Of a stretch of DNA of 64,000 nucleotides, positions 1 through 12,338 are shown piece by piece. Position 1 is the stretch's first letter. Every line of letters begins with the position of its first letter. Under the pieces are notes generated by a model. The model searched no databases and was not told where the DNA came from. It worked only from the letters and a program-made list of their open reading frames with translations. The position numbers and the translations under genes are program-made. Source of the DNA: Entonaema liquescens (lineage: Eukaryota > Ascomycota > Sordariomycetes > Xylariales > Xylariaceae); assembly GCA_902805475.1 (NCBI GenBank), contig CADCSX010000007.1, forward strand, positions 1,364,001-1,428,000, read 5' to 3'.

Positions 1-1953
1 CAAGGGTGGTCTCGTCTTTGAGCCAGAGAAGGGACTATACGACAAGTTTGTGTTGGTTATGGATTTCAACTCCCTCTACCCTTCCATTATCCAAGAGTTC
101 AACATCTGCTTCACAACAGTTGAACGAAGCTCACTTGTAAGCCCACCCATATTATGTTCATGTAAACCATTCACTAACACGGAGCAGTCGAATGATGAGG
201 ATGCTGTACCGGAAGTTCCAACACAACAGGAACAAGGCATATTGCCAAGACTTATCGCGACTCTGGTTAGTCGACGACGATCAGTCAAATCACTCATGAA
301 GGATAAGAACGCTACACCTGAGCAGCTTGCCACATGGGATATTAAACAACTTGCTTTAAAGTTGACAGCCAATTCTATGTATGGCTGTCTAGGATACACC
401 AAGTCTCGTTTCTATGCAAGACCTCTTGCCATCCTTACGACGTACAAAGGTCGTGAGATCCTTCGAAGTACTAAAGAGCTCGCCGAGTCGAAGTCTCTCC
501 AAGTTATTTACGGTGATACCGATTCCGTCATGATCAACGCTAACGTGGAATCGGTCGCGGACGCGCTCAAGGTCGGCCAAGAGTTTAAGAAGGCTGTTAA
601 CGAGCGATACCGTCTTTTAGAGATCGATATCGATAACGTATTCAGACGCATCCTGTTACAGGCCAAGAAGAAGTATGCGGCTATCAATCTTGTAGAAGTA
701 CCTGGCGGCAAGTTCATTGAAAAGATGGAAGTAAAGGGTCTTGACATGAAGCGCAGAGAATACTGTGCTCTGTCGAAAGAGATTTCTTCCCGTCTCCTTA
801 ACGAAATCCTATCTGGCGACGAGACCGAAGTTTCCGTTCAACGCATACACGAATATCTGCGCGAGGTCGCAGGCAAAATGCGAGAGCACGCTGTTCCCGT
901 CCCAAAATATATCATCTATACACAACTAGGCAAGGCGCCAAAAGAATATCCGAATGCGGACTCGATGCCACAGGTCCAGGTTGCTCTTCGAGAAATTGCA
1001 CGAGGCAAGAATGTCCGTCGTGGAGATGTCATCTCGTACGTCGTGACCGGAGATAGCAAGTCGACCTCTGAGCCTGTGGCAAAGCGCGCGTACACGCCAC
1101 AAGATGTAACGAAGCCTGATTCCGGCCTCAAAGTGGACGTAGAGTGGTATATTGGCAAACAAATCTTCCCGCCTGTCGAGCGTCTCTGCGCCAACATCAC
1201 TGGAACATCAACCTCACAACTCGCCGAGCAGCTAGGCCTCGACATTCGCCGTTATGCAAACAACTCAACTTTTAATCAGTCAGGATCTAATGACCATGAG
1301 ATCCACCCACTAGAATCCCAGATCCCTGACGAGGTTCGCTTCCGCGATTGCGCTCGCCTGTCATTACGCTGTCGGAAGTGCAAAGCCTCGGCGCCCTTCG
1401 AAGGCTTGCTGTCCTCAGAGCAGCCTGAAAATCGCGTTACGCCTCAAGGGATCGCATGCCCGTCATGCTCGGCACTCATCCCCAATCTTAGCATCGTGGC
1501 ACAGGTCGAGCGGGCCGTCCGTAACGAGACGGCGCGATACTACGAGGCATGGTTGGTGTGCGATGACGCATCATGCGGCAACCGCACGCGCCAGATGTCC
1601 GTCTACGGCACGCGGTGCATGGGTCCGAAGGGTCTGGCGTCGGGCTGCCTCGGCCGCATGCGCTATGAGTATAGTGAGCGCGACGTCTATAACCAGCTTG
1701 TGTACTTCGCGTCTCTGTGGGACGTGGACAAGGCCAAAGCCAAGGCGAGCTCTGGTGCTACCGGCCTAGGCGGGCAAGGTAATGCCGGCAGCTTGAATGC
1801 AGCTGAAAAGACAGGGTTATTGCTCTCGCGGAGCACAATCGTCTCCGCTTTAGTACTGTCAAGAGTGTTGTTGATAAATACCTCGATAAGTGTGGGCGCC
1901 AGTGGGTTGCGATGGACACGTTATTCGGGAAGTTGGGATTCACGGCTGCTTAG
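1..1953 (+). CDS. POL1: DNA polymerase alpha catalytic subunit, C-terminal part (5' end outside window)
   Basis: This is the polymerase and zinc-binding part of the replicative family B polymerase that extends RNA primers with primase. The frame is open from base 2. In order I see motif A (DFNSLYPS), motif B (KLTANSMYG), motif C (YGDTDS), then the C-terminal cysteine modules (CRKC...CPSC and CDDASC...C) specific to Pol alpha. An intron lies at 137-187 (GTAAGC, CACTAAC branch, CAG). It is 51 nt and in frame, so a naive ORF reads through it. After about 1816 the conserved tail (ALAEHNR ... MDTLFGKLGF) continues one base out of frame and stops at 1951-1953. A single missing G in GGG 1814-1816 explains this. 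A 41-nt GC-AG intron is the weaker alternative. The exonuclease-like N-terminal half lies outside the window. Confidence 0.95.
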
Positions 1954-3489
1954 GCCTATTCATTGGCTGCTACTAAGGGGGTATGGTAGTAAATACGTAT
2001 GACGGAATGAGGATCTGCCAGCGGGCCTTTGTTCAGGGGCTCTATACATAATAGCGGCTGGCGTTCTGGTTGGGATACGGTTCCATGTGCTTTGTTTGGT
2101 CTAGTCGAATACTGCATGTAATGGTTTATAATGAATCTAAATTAAATATCATTCCGAATCTACTCGTCTTTCTTACCTACTGACCTACGTGCTTGTGATC
2201 CTCTGGGACATATGTTGCTCAAGTGATTGATACCTGAGTCTGATATAGAGCTAGCAAACTAATTGAATTACCAGGTACCATCTAGGAAGCGGCATGCGTA
2301 CATAGCGATGTGCTATCTTTGGCTTATTTGTTGTTTTGATACATAAGGCTATTCTTTAAGCGGCAGTATTTGGTATATAACACACCTCAAAGTAAGAACT
2401 TGCTTGGTTGTAGAAGGCGTATTTCAAGCGCAAAGTTCTTTCTTATGTATATACTTATACCTTACTTGACTACGTCGACGAACGATTATAATTAAGTAAA
2501 AGGCAACGCTACGTGTATTGATCAGCTATCAAAGCTCTACAGAAAGATATTCTGGAGCTGAGTATATGCTACCAATATGAGGTTAGATCACTTTAATTTC
2601 ACTTGGTTAAAGAAGTGTGAAAAGTTTGTGCAATATATCAATTTTTGCGGCTGTCACTGGCTTGCTGTCTAATTAAGAATCGCGTTCAGAGAGGGAACGA
2701 AGACTACTTCTGTTCCCTGTTGTGTAATATGTACTGTCCGCGTTCGTTGGGTACTCATTGAGCCTCTGTGTTATGCCATACCACTGTCGTCTTGTAGCGA
2801 CAGCGCTGAGCAACCCCCTCCTAGCAAACACCCGCGGCCTCCTCCCTCGTCCTCATATCCCTTTCCGCATATCTTGCAAACGAAAGCACCTAGCAAGGAG
2901 CAGCCAGTGGTCAACCGTGACCAGAATTTCAAATGCAATCAAGAATACACAACCAATTCCTTTGGTTTCCACCGTCCTGCCAGACCCCTGATGACCGGAT
3001 CCGCATCTGCGTAACTTAATCACCAGAAGTTGGTGGTAGTAGCGCTCTCGATGCCGTTCCCCTTCCTCGACCGGGCGCCTGCCGTCTGTATCGGTTTTGC
3101 CTGCCTTCGTTGGCTACTCCCGGCCACACGACCATCATTGCCATAGTTCCAGAACGTTGCTCGTACGGTGGGAAAAAAAAAAAAAAGATTCCTGTCGAAC
3201 ACCCCTATGATTGTCTCGTGCCGGTAGAGGCAAGAGAAAATGTAATGAAACAGTTGTACGGAAAAGAAGTCAAGAAAAATCTCGGGGCATGTCGTCTTTA
3301 TGGTGATGGGTCGTGGGAAGGTAAAGTCTATTGGGGCGCAAGGTATCATAATAAAAAGGAAACCTGAAACTTTTGGAGACGCATTTTAGAAACCCCCGTA
3401 AATGCAACGCAGTAAGTCCTGTGTCCTAGTCTATGCACAACGATGCAACCGCAAATGCAAGACGTTTCTATGATCATAGAAAACGGAGT
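1954..3489. other. Intergenic, between two convergent genes
   Basis: POL1 and eIF4G end facing each other, so this stretch should hold two 3' UTRs and terminators. Short ORFs at 2758-2991 and 3110-3367 show no recognisable domain and are treated as chance. A run of 14 A sits near 3173-3186. I see no RNA gene. Confidence 0.6.
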
Positions 3490-6400
3490 TTAACTGCTTC
3501 CCTTCTCAGATGCAGCTGCATTATCCGGAACAACCTTAGTGAGAGCAGGCGACGCCGCGGTAGAAGGGGGCGACGCTGGATGATCCGAGTCCATGTTGGC
3601 AAGTAGACTAGATAGCCAAGTTAGTAACGTCGTTTGTGATCGAAGCCCATGGACAATGAAAACTTACCCGAACGAATTGGTGCTGCTTTGCGCCTCCCTT
3701 ACCGGAGGAGTTCCAGTCCTAGAGGAGGCACCAGAATCCTCGGCTCCTCTGCTGAGTGAACCACCGGGGCCCAGACGACGACCGCTGTTGCTACGAGAGT
3801 TAAGCATCGACATAGGTCCCAGCGTGACATTTGCGCTCGAAGTACGGTTGGCTCCACCCTTCAGACGGCGCAGGTCGTCCATACCGACCTGATTCTGCGC
3901 CTGTTGCGCATAGCCAGAGAAGTTTCTAGCATCACCACGGCCTAATTGTGCTCGTCCAGGACCACCACCACCTCGTTGGTTGCTGCGTGCAGCCTCAGCA
4001 GCCTTCTGGGCAGCTGCAGCCTCAGCTTCAGCACGAACTTCCTCGAGCGTCTTTGGACCCTTGTTAGCCTCCTTGGATACCCACTGGGCCTTCCTCAAAT
4101 CGATAACGTCCATGAGCATGAACTTCAAGCGGCTGGGGAGATCGGGAAGGTCGATCATGCCCTGGATTCTCACAAAGTAAGCGTCCATCATAACGCGACC
4201 CTTGTCTGTGGCATCCAGGTTGGCACCGATAGTTCGCAGTAACTTGGAAAGGGATTCAACCTCGGCATCATCAGGAACGCCTGGGTGGTCGACTAGTTTC
4301 TTGACACATTCATGCATAATACGCTCCGTCAGCATACCCAACTTGTACAGCTCGCCAATGAATTGAACCAATCCAAGTCCACGACGTTTAGCGGCTGCAG
4401 CGATGTAGTACTCGTCAGAAAGCATAGCGGCCTCGAGTGTCTTCTTGTCCTCTCCTTCTTTCGGTTCTGGCAGCGAAACCTTCCATCCGCGCTCAAATTC
4501 TTCCTGACATCGGTTTAAGAGGTACTTCCTGAATAGTGCACCACCGCTGACAACCTGACCATTCCTGTCTTTGATATTCTCGTCCCGGATGTCCGCGCTC
4601 ATTGTCTCCAACATTCTCTTGCAGAATTTAGCATACATTGACGCCCAGTGGGCTTCGTCAGTAGCCTTCTCAAAAGTAAGTTGGATGACTTGACGGAGAG
4701 TCCTGCCGTCCGTCTCATCCTTGGACTGTCCAGCAATTTGGAGGATCTGGTCCGAAATCTTGTCGAAGTTTTCGGGCGTCATCTTGTTCAGGGCAGCCTT
4801 GACCTTACGTTGGACCATAGAAGGATCAAGCAGCCCGCTCGGTGTGGCCTGGCCTGGGGCACTGGCTTGTGGGGCTTTACCAATGCTGCTTGGCTTCCAG
4901 CCTGTCGACGAGGTACTGAGAGCTTCTATCTTCATACCTTGGGTGAGAGGCATGGTCTTAGCCGCCTGAGCTTCTACCTTAGCAGTGAAAGTATTTTGCT
5001 TGCTTGCATTCCGACGACTTCCTTGTCGCGGGGAATGAGGCATGCTCATGTTAGAACTGGATGGCTGTCGGGCCATTTGGTTACCACTAGGGAAGGCTCC
5101 ACGGAAGCTGCCGATAGCATTCATTGGCGGCCGTGACATTGACTTCTCGGAGCTCATTCCGAATCGCTGAGCGGATGTTGTTCCGGGAGGGAGGGTTCGG
5201 CCATCAGCGAAGAAGGAGCCGAAGGTTGTTGCACCAGGGGCTCCAGGCCTTGAGGGCTGTCGGCTGGAAAGACCGGCTGGTGTTCGAGCGGACCCAGACC
5301 GGCCACTGTCGCTATCGCCAATAAGGGTCTTGACTTGCTGGTGGAAATCAAGGGAAGGTTGCTCCGTAAAGACCTTTTGGAATTGCATTAAAAAGGCAGA
5401 ATCATACTTGAATGATGTCCCCTTCTTCGCTACCGCAGCATTCAAAGCAGGGTTAGGCGATTGAATACCTGCGGGATAAAGATCGGCCCTGATGGAGTTG
5501 GAGCCTAAAAGCCTAGCTGTCTTAAGGGATTGAAGCGCGGCACTAGGTTGAGCAGGTTCAACAGAGTTGGTCTTAATAGGAGCAAGGTTAAGGGCAGCCG
5601 GCTTAGGGCCACGACCACCTTGCGTGGGTTTGGTAGCCGTAGGAGCTGAGGGTTTCTCGTTGAGGGAAAGATTGGCCAGCTTAGCAGTAGTTTCGCTTGT
5701 TGATGGTGTATCCGCCTTCTTCTTCTCGTTCTCAGCTGACTGCTGGATTAGGGATTGAACTGATACGCTGGAGTTCTCCTGGGCTCGTTTGCGCTCTCGT
5801 TCCTCTTCCAGACGTTCCATTTCAGCCTCGGCTTCGCGAAGCTTGCGATCATTCTCAGCGGCATTTGCCAGCCTTGCCTCCTCCTCGGCCTTCTTCTTAG
5901 AGGCTTTCTCGGCTTCAGCCTTAACACGGCGCTCCTCTTCCTCCTTTTCGCGTTTCGCGTCCGCCTCTTCCATCTCACGGATAATTCGCTCCAGCTCATC
6001 GTCATCAGGTTCATCTGTAGCCTTAGGAGCTTCCTTCTTTGAAGCCGCCTCTGCTGCTTCGCGTTCCGCTTTCTCCTTCTCCTCGGCCTCCTGTCGCGCC
6101 TTTGCCTCTTCAGCGGCTTTGGCTTCTTCCTGGGCCTTTTGTTCTGCCTTTAGACGCTCTTCCTCTTTGGCCTTCTCAGCAGCTGCTGCCTTAGCAGCTT
6201 CCTCCTCCTTAGCTTTGTCTGCGCTGGCAGCCTGCTTCATCTTCTCCTTGAACTCATTTCGGACTTCCTCGGCCGTCTTAGAGTTGCTTACACTTTCGGC
6301 TCGTGAATGAGCAGGCGTACCGGTCCTTGGCGTCGCTGTTTTTGAAGGAGGAGGGGGAGTGGAGGAAACAACTGGAGGCGTCTTGGACTGTTGATGGCTC

Positions 6401-8223
6401 GGAGCAGGTGATGCCGGTACTTTGATTTTGCTTAGATCCACCGTCTCACCAGCCGCGTTCTTGATGGTAATAGCCATACTCTTTTTAGGTGGGCGATTAA
6501 ACGGTGGAGAAGAAACTACAGCAGGTTTAATCTGAGTAGGTTGGGTTTGAGACGTTCCTTGGGCGACAATCGGTGCTTGGCTTTGACTCGATGCGGGACG
6601 GTGGTCTGCGGATACCTGTGAAGAATTACGGGACATCGGCTGCCCTCCTGGGGCATTGTACGGGCCTTGGGTGTAAGGTGTCTGGTAAGCGGGAATAGGG
6701 GACTGGCCTCCATGAACCATTGGATATACTGGGTATCCAGGGATATGCATGCCTGGTCGAGGATCAAACTGGGGATAGAAAGTCTGGTGTACGGTTGTTA
6801 GTAACCTGTCAAAATTGCCACTTTCTGGTGACAGATCAATTCGCGTGGGATTCGGCGGAAATGATGGGGCAATGGGAAAGGGTGGTTGCAAGGGGATGAC
6901 TGGGACTTCTCCAGCGTATGACGAATCTGTCTTATCAAATGGAGCGAATCCATGATGCCGTGAACTATCTGCGGCGAATCGCTGATCTGAACGCTTACTA
7001 TAGCGTCGGGACTTCTGACTAAAGTCTTGGTGCTCATTGTCGTAAGAGTCTGTTCGCCGGTGATTCGAGAATCTCTCAGTCTCACGTCGACTTCCCCTTC
7101 TCTTACCGACTTTGAGATACGAACGTTCTTGATTAGAGGAGATGAATGAATTGGGGTGCTTTACTTGTGGTACTTGTCCTTGGCCCATAGGAGGACCAGG
7201 AGGATAGTAAAATGGCATGCCACCGGGAGGCATGTTCTGAGGATGATGCGGCATAGCAGGCGGAAGCGCCGGACTGCGATGTTGCTGTGGAGGAGTGCCG
7301 AACTGTTGCGGACGAGCATTTCCGAAGTTAGGTGTTACGCCGCCACGTCCCGAGTTCTGGGGGCCTCGGTTGTAGGAGTTAGGGGGGTACCCCATAGGCT
7401 GCTGATGGTTGAACGAGTTGTTGTATCCCCGACCACGATTCGCGGACTGGAAACCGCCCCGGCCTATGTGAGGAGGACCTTGGTTGCTCATATCGCTAAC
7501 GTTCGAGCCTCGTCTCATATGAGGAGAGGGCTGCGATCCTAAAGAGTTTGGGTCTTGGGAGACAGAGGTGGCTCGTATATGGGAACGCTGTGTATACTTG
7601 TCAATCATAAATTCAGATTGCAAAAGGGGGCCGATACTTACGTCGTTATCAGGGAAACTGCCAAAGGTCATACCCTGTTGGGCAGTTGAAGAGGGAGGTC
7701 GTCCGCCGCTGGCAGAAGGTTGCGGGATAGGAGAAGGCGAATTCTGAGGAGAGGTTACACGAGGGTTGGTGCTATCAGGAATAGGGATAGGAGCCGATCC
7801 AGGCTGAGGAGAGCTATGCAGGACAGCAGGAGACTCTTGAAATCCAAACTTGATGTTCGCCTTGCTTCCGGCGGTACCACCGTTAGTTGAATAGTTGTTC
7901 GGTCCGTTCGCGCTTATAGTTACAGAACTCTTCCGGCTGTGGTCAGCCAGTCCGTTGGCGTTGGATGTGCCGTGAGCAACAGGAGGAACTGTAGGGATGG
8001 CCGGCATGATGTTTGGTCGGCCGTTCATAGGCGAAATTGAGGACGACTTAGCATGGTGCGGCGCAGATCCTGAAGTTCCAGCCGCAACAACAGGTGCGTT
8101 CGAGCCGGGAGCAACCACCGGCGTCGCAGATGGCTTTTTTGCTGTGCCGACGGCAGAAGCGTACGACGTTGTCGTGGAGTTGTTGGACGCCTGGCCTTGG
8201 TTAGGCGAAGTCATAAGTGACAA
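3490..8223 (-). CDS. eIF4G: Eukaryotic translation initiation factor 4G (eIF4G), MIF4G scaffold
   Basis: This is the scaffold of the cytoplasmic cap-binding complex that links eIF4E, eIF4A and poly(A)-binding protein. The N-terminal half is low-complexity (Ser/Pro/Gly/Asn/Gln) with RGG-like patches. It is followed by a charged Lys/Glu/Ala helix region around residues 650-850, the eIF4E-binding motif YDSAFLMQF near residue 921, the MIF4G HEAT domain at about 1120-1360, and an Arg/Gly/Ser tail. No MA3 domain is visible, as in other fungal eIF4Gs. There are two introns: 7588-7641 (54 nt, in frame) and 3608-3667 (60 nt). The second is needed to reach the conserved ending (MDSDHPASPPSTAASP), and reading through it stops early after NSFG. 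The spliced product is about 1539 aa. The first Met gives MSLMTSPNQ; the Met three codons later (8214) may be the true start. Confidence 0.93.
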
Positions 8224-11200
8224 TATATTGTGGCTACAAGAGCTGGAATCTATGTACTCGGAGATCGGTCCTTTAGCTCTCTGCGTTGGGAATCGGAGGT
8301 CTTTCTTTCTTTAGCGCTTAGCTGCTGAAAAGAAAAAGACAGGAATCGCAAAGCAGGCGGTCGAGGGAGAGTAATCGAATATCAAATCCGAATTGAAGAC
8401 TGCAAGAACGGATAATACAGTCAATCGTAGAAGTGAATGACGAACTCGCTTTGGCGAGGTAGGGTTTCGTCAATTAAATTAGGGTGTGCGTGTTTGGTCG
8501 TCGCTTTTTTTCTTTTCGACTGACAAGAACAGGAAAGGCAAGCGTCGATGGCGAAGCCCGAGTCTGTTCGTGAGAGTGATAAAAAGAAATAAAAAGGCGA
8601 TGGCAAAACGGGGTATCTATCAGAGCGGAATGGTAGAAAAGAGCGTCGTCTAAATAAATAGGTCGTATCCTGTGGCCTGTGGGGACTTAGGAGGAGTGGT
8701 GACAACGGAGGTTAAACTTTGAGGTTAACGAGCACGGGCGCGCGCGCAGACTCCCAGTCGATCTATGTCGTTGCGGAGAGGTAATTAATTGAGGGGAGAT
8801 GGATTCTCTGTAAAGAAATACAGAGAATGCGAGAAAAATCCGTCCTCGATGGATATGTCAAGGAGGAGAAAATAACAACCTTCAGAAGGGGTATTCTTCC
8901 TGAGGTTGTGTGGTTGATCTATGATCAAAAAGGTGGTGCAGGAGAGTAAAAAAAAAATTACGATGGGAATTTTTTGGGAAGGGTAAAGAGAAAAAAAAAA
9001 CTGGCTTCGGGTTTGCGACTGGGTCTGTCTCTCTTACCACACAATTAGGTACACACGCACCACACATCCCCCCCGCTGGGGCACTCAGGTAGTAACCAGC
9101 CTACGCTATGTAATGGGGCAATGAGCGCCTGGAGACTGGACCGACAAACACGCACAGACGCTGTAAGATCGGGTCCGCTTTTTAGAAATAGTTAGCTCAG
9201 GTCTTAGGTATGTACTGTGGCGTAAAAGATATGCTGTCTCGGTACTTTATTCTTCGACTCACGACCCGCAGTGTTCTTCGTACTTTCTCAGTAACTTTTA
9301 TAATAACCCCTCAACTCCAAGGTGGAAGCGTTTTTACCATTTCTGTGGATTTATATCTAACCCCAACAAAATCACACAAATACAGTTGTTTCAATAGTCC
9401 CGCACTGTTTACGATCAATAACTGACACGATAAAGAAATGGAACAAGGGCGAGTAACGGATGTATTAGAATATTACCACTTTTACAATAATATTTAATAA
9501 AGAGGTGATTGAAGGGTAAATAGCGGGTTGATTAGAATATAGCGACTCCTGCAGTAATTTGCTTGTCCTTTTTTTTTTTTTTTTTCAGGTAGCCATGTAC
9601 TACTTTATTTGCCTTCTACAGCGCTAGGTCTTAGGTGCACGGGTAATCGGTATCTATATGAGTTCGATACATATAAGGTAATATACTTGTATGCGGTGGA
9701 CTAGTTCCGTCAGTAAAAGATGCGTCAATGTCAATGGGTCAATGGGTGTATGCCCTTGTCTCCTAAATCCGAGCTTAAGTAATTTATGTATTAGTTTGCA
9801 AGTCAGAACATATTACAATTTATTATATCATAATTTCTTGATCTGTCAAAGTTGCATGACAACCTAACCCCTTTATCGTAATCGAACATCTATTAGAACT
9901 AGAAAAAAAAGTTGTAAGCTATCAAAAAAAATATATATATATAATATTAAAAACAGCCGTGGCCGCACTTATCCCCCACCTTACTAAGGTGTACTAATAT
10001 TAAGTACCTTCCCAGGCCACTAACGAGGTACATAGGTAGGTATCGTGCTACCTAGTCTTGACGTGCCTTCTGTTAGGTAAGTTGGAATGTTGGCTCTTAG
10101 GGCTTTGATTCCTAACACAAGTATCCACCCTTATTTGTATGGGCAAGCACGAACGAATATATCGTTCATCTTCATATGCCTTACTAAAGGATCAGTATGC
10201 GCCATAAATGTGTATGCTCCATATACATTTACATTGATTGGATCGAATAGATATTACACCCTTTTCCATCCTCCCCTTTTCCCTTTGTCTCTATGCATCT
10301 AACAATCCCAAGTCCCCTAAATCTACATAAATCCATTTATAAACACATACTTTATATCTTACCTCAGGCAATATAATATATCCAAGTAGGTATCTATTCT
10401 ATTGTTCCTCGGCGAAACTCTACCTAACTCTACAAACCCTTTTTATTCCATAGAGTCGTAACGGGAGCCAAGCGTATGTCGCCTATGATTAAGTGTTCGG
10501 TGCTCAATGATACGCTACCTAGGTAGAAGTTAGTCAATTATCTTGCAGTTCGTTCCACCGTTCCCATTGGAACTGTAAAATACGCCCCAGGACAAATCGT
10601 TCCACCTACAAATCTGAATTTGGGTCGCGCCCAGAATTGCATGTGTAACTTTTCCTTAACTGGCAACCCGAGTAGAATAGCTTCGTTCCCCAGGTCTATT
10701 TCAAAGCTACCCTACCACAGCCTTTTATCTATGTCTACCTATTGAACCAAATTACGAAAGGATGTACGGCATCCGTAGTCTTGGGAGTCTCATCGGATGA
10801 GGACTTCACTCTTCTAAGATTAACACCCAATTTAAATACTATGAAAACAATGCTATTAAGAGAGAGAGGGAGATCGATTGGGACACTTTAAAGGTGGTAT
10901 ATAATAGAAATCGACGTAACATTACTGAAGCCCAGACATCGTTTAGCATCCCCCCCTACCGTACATTCTCAGGTTTTCCCATCTCGGGTTAATACTAAAG
11001 GAGGTACGTGTATGCAGTCGTCCACCTCTAGATGTATTTTCCCATCATAACGGTTAAACGCAACAATTCGCTTGTAGAATGACCGAAGAACGACCTCCCT
11101 AAGCAGTGCTAGAGAAAAATCAATCCGATCTACCGGTGTCGAACTGTGCGTTCCTAAATCAACAAGTTATGTTGCTCCCGCATAGTGTATAAGTCTACAT

Positions 11201-12338
11201 AAACATACGAGTATATGCTGCATGTCGTGGTTGGCACATGGTTAACAAGCATGGCATGTCAGATGCGCAATTACAACGAAGCTTTGACTCACCACGAAAT
11301 CACGCATACACAGATGACGCAGTTTCGAGGTAAGCTAGAACCCGTTGGCTTGGTATCTAAGAAGAAAACGGACGAACTCACGGGCTGTGTATGCATGGAA
11401 GCATATAGATACCTCTTGCATATGCCATACATACATACATAAGGTACATGGCTAAAGGTTAATATATATATATCTACCTACCTAAGGTATGCAAATTTAG
11501 GCGTGGCGTGACTATAGAGCATCTATCGTTCTCGGTGTAACGAGTCAGAATCCTTCTGGAACTCCGGGTCTATTTTATGTGGTGCCATGCCTACTACCTA
11601 CATCTACATGTATGTACATGTAGAGCCAGCTTTAACCATATCAAACGACGATTAGGGCAAGCCATGACGCTGACCTACTTAGGCACACACGCACACAGAC
11701 ACTGGTTCCATCTAAGTGCGGCTTGTCTTAAAAAAAAAAAAAACGTCTACGTTACCTACAGAATGCCCAACCCAACAGTGCTCCGGTCCTATTAGAATAC
11801 GCGCCCGTATGGCGGGACCAGAACCTTGGTGAAAGCCCCAATATAGTATAGCCCTAATGGAGTAAATTGATACAGGGCTGACATTTGGCTATCATCATTG
11901 GTACGTTAGCATGGTAGAGGCTTCCTAGGGCTAAGACGATTATTCGCGCTTACACAGTTCCTTGTGAAAACCCGTGGGGAAATGAGAAGTTAGTTTAGAA
12001 TCTACGTAGTAATTTATATACATACCTGGGTAGTAATGTTCAGTGGCAACTTTATGTGTACGTAGATAAATAATCAGTAAATATATCGTAAGAGGATATA
12101 CACAAACCACGGGGTTGGAGACAATAACATTTACGCTATTTATATACGTCCTGATGTTATAAACAGTCATTATAAACTTTTTGTAAGCCATCCCGAGTCG
12201 TGTAGAAGTCTTATTCCACCCGTCCTCGGTGTCAAGGTTACCAATAAGATCCTTATACACAAATTTACGTCATTGCGCTGGGATCTTATCCATTAGTCTC
12301 ATCCCTGGTCCTTTTTTTCGATTGGAACCATTCTCCCA
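8224..12338. other. 4.1 kb gene-free stretch upstream of eIF4G
   Basis: No ORF here has a recognisable domain. The first 0.9 kb next to eIF4G (8224-9070) is probably its promoter and 5' leader. The rest is AT-rich with poly-A/T runs (about 9571-9587 and 11731-11742). It holds two exact copies of the motif TAGGTAGGTA (10033-10042, and in reverse at 11475-11484). No tRNA B-box or 5S-like block was recognised. Aquarius ends at 12339 on the same strand, so its 3' UTR is at the right edge. Confidence 0.5.

Noticed and set aside
5789..6310. 173-aa Ser/Ala-rich ORF antisense to eIF4G
   Set aside because: It is the mirror of the Lys/Glu/Ala coding region of eIF4G; such shadows are expected opposite charged repeats.
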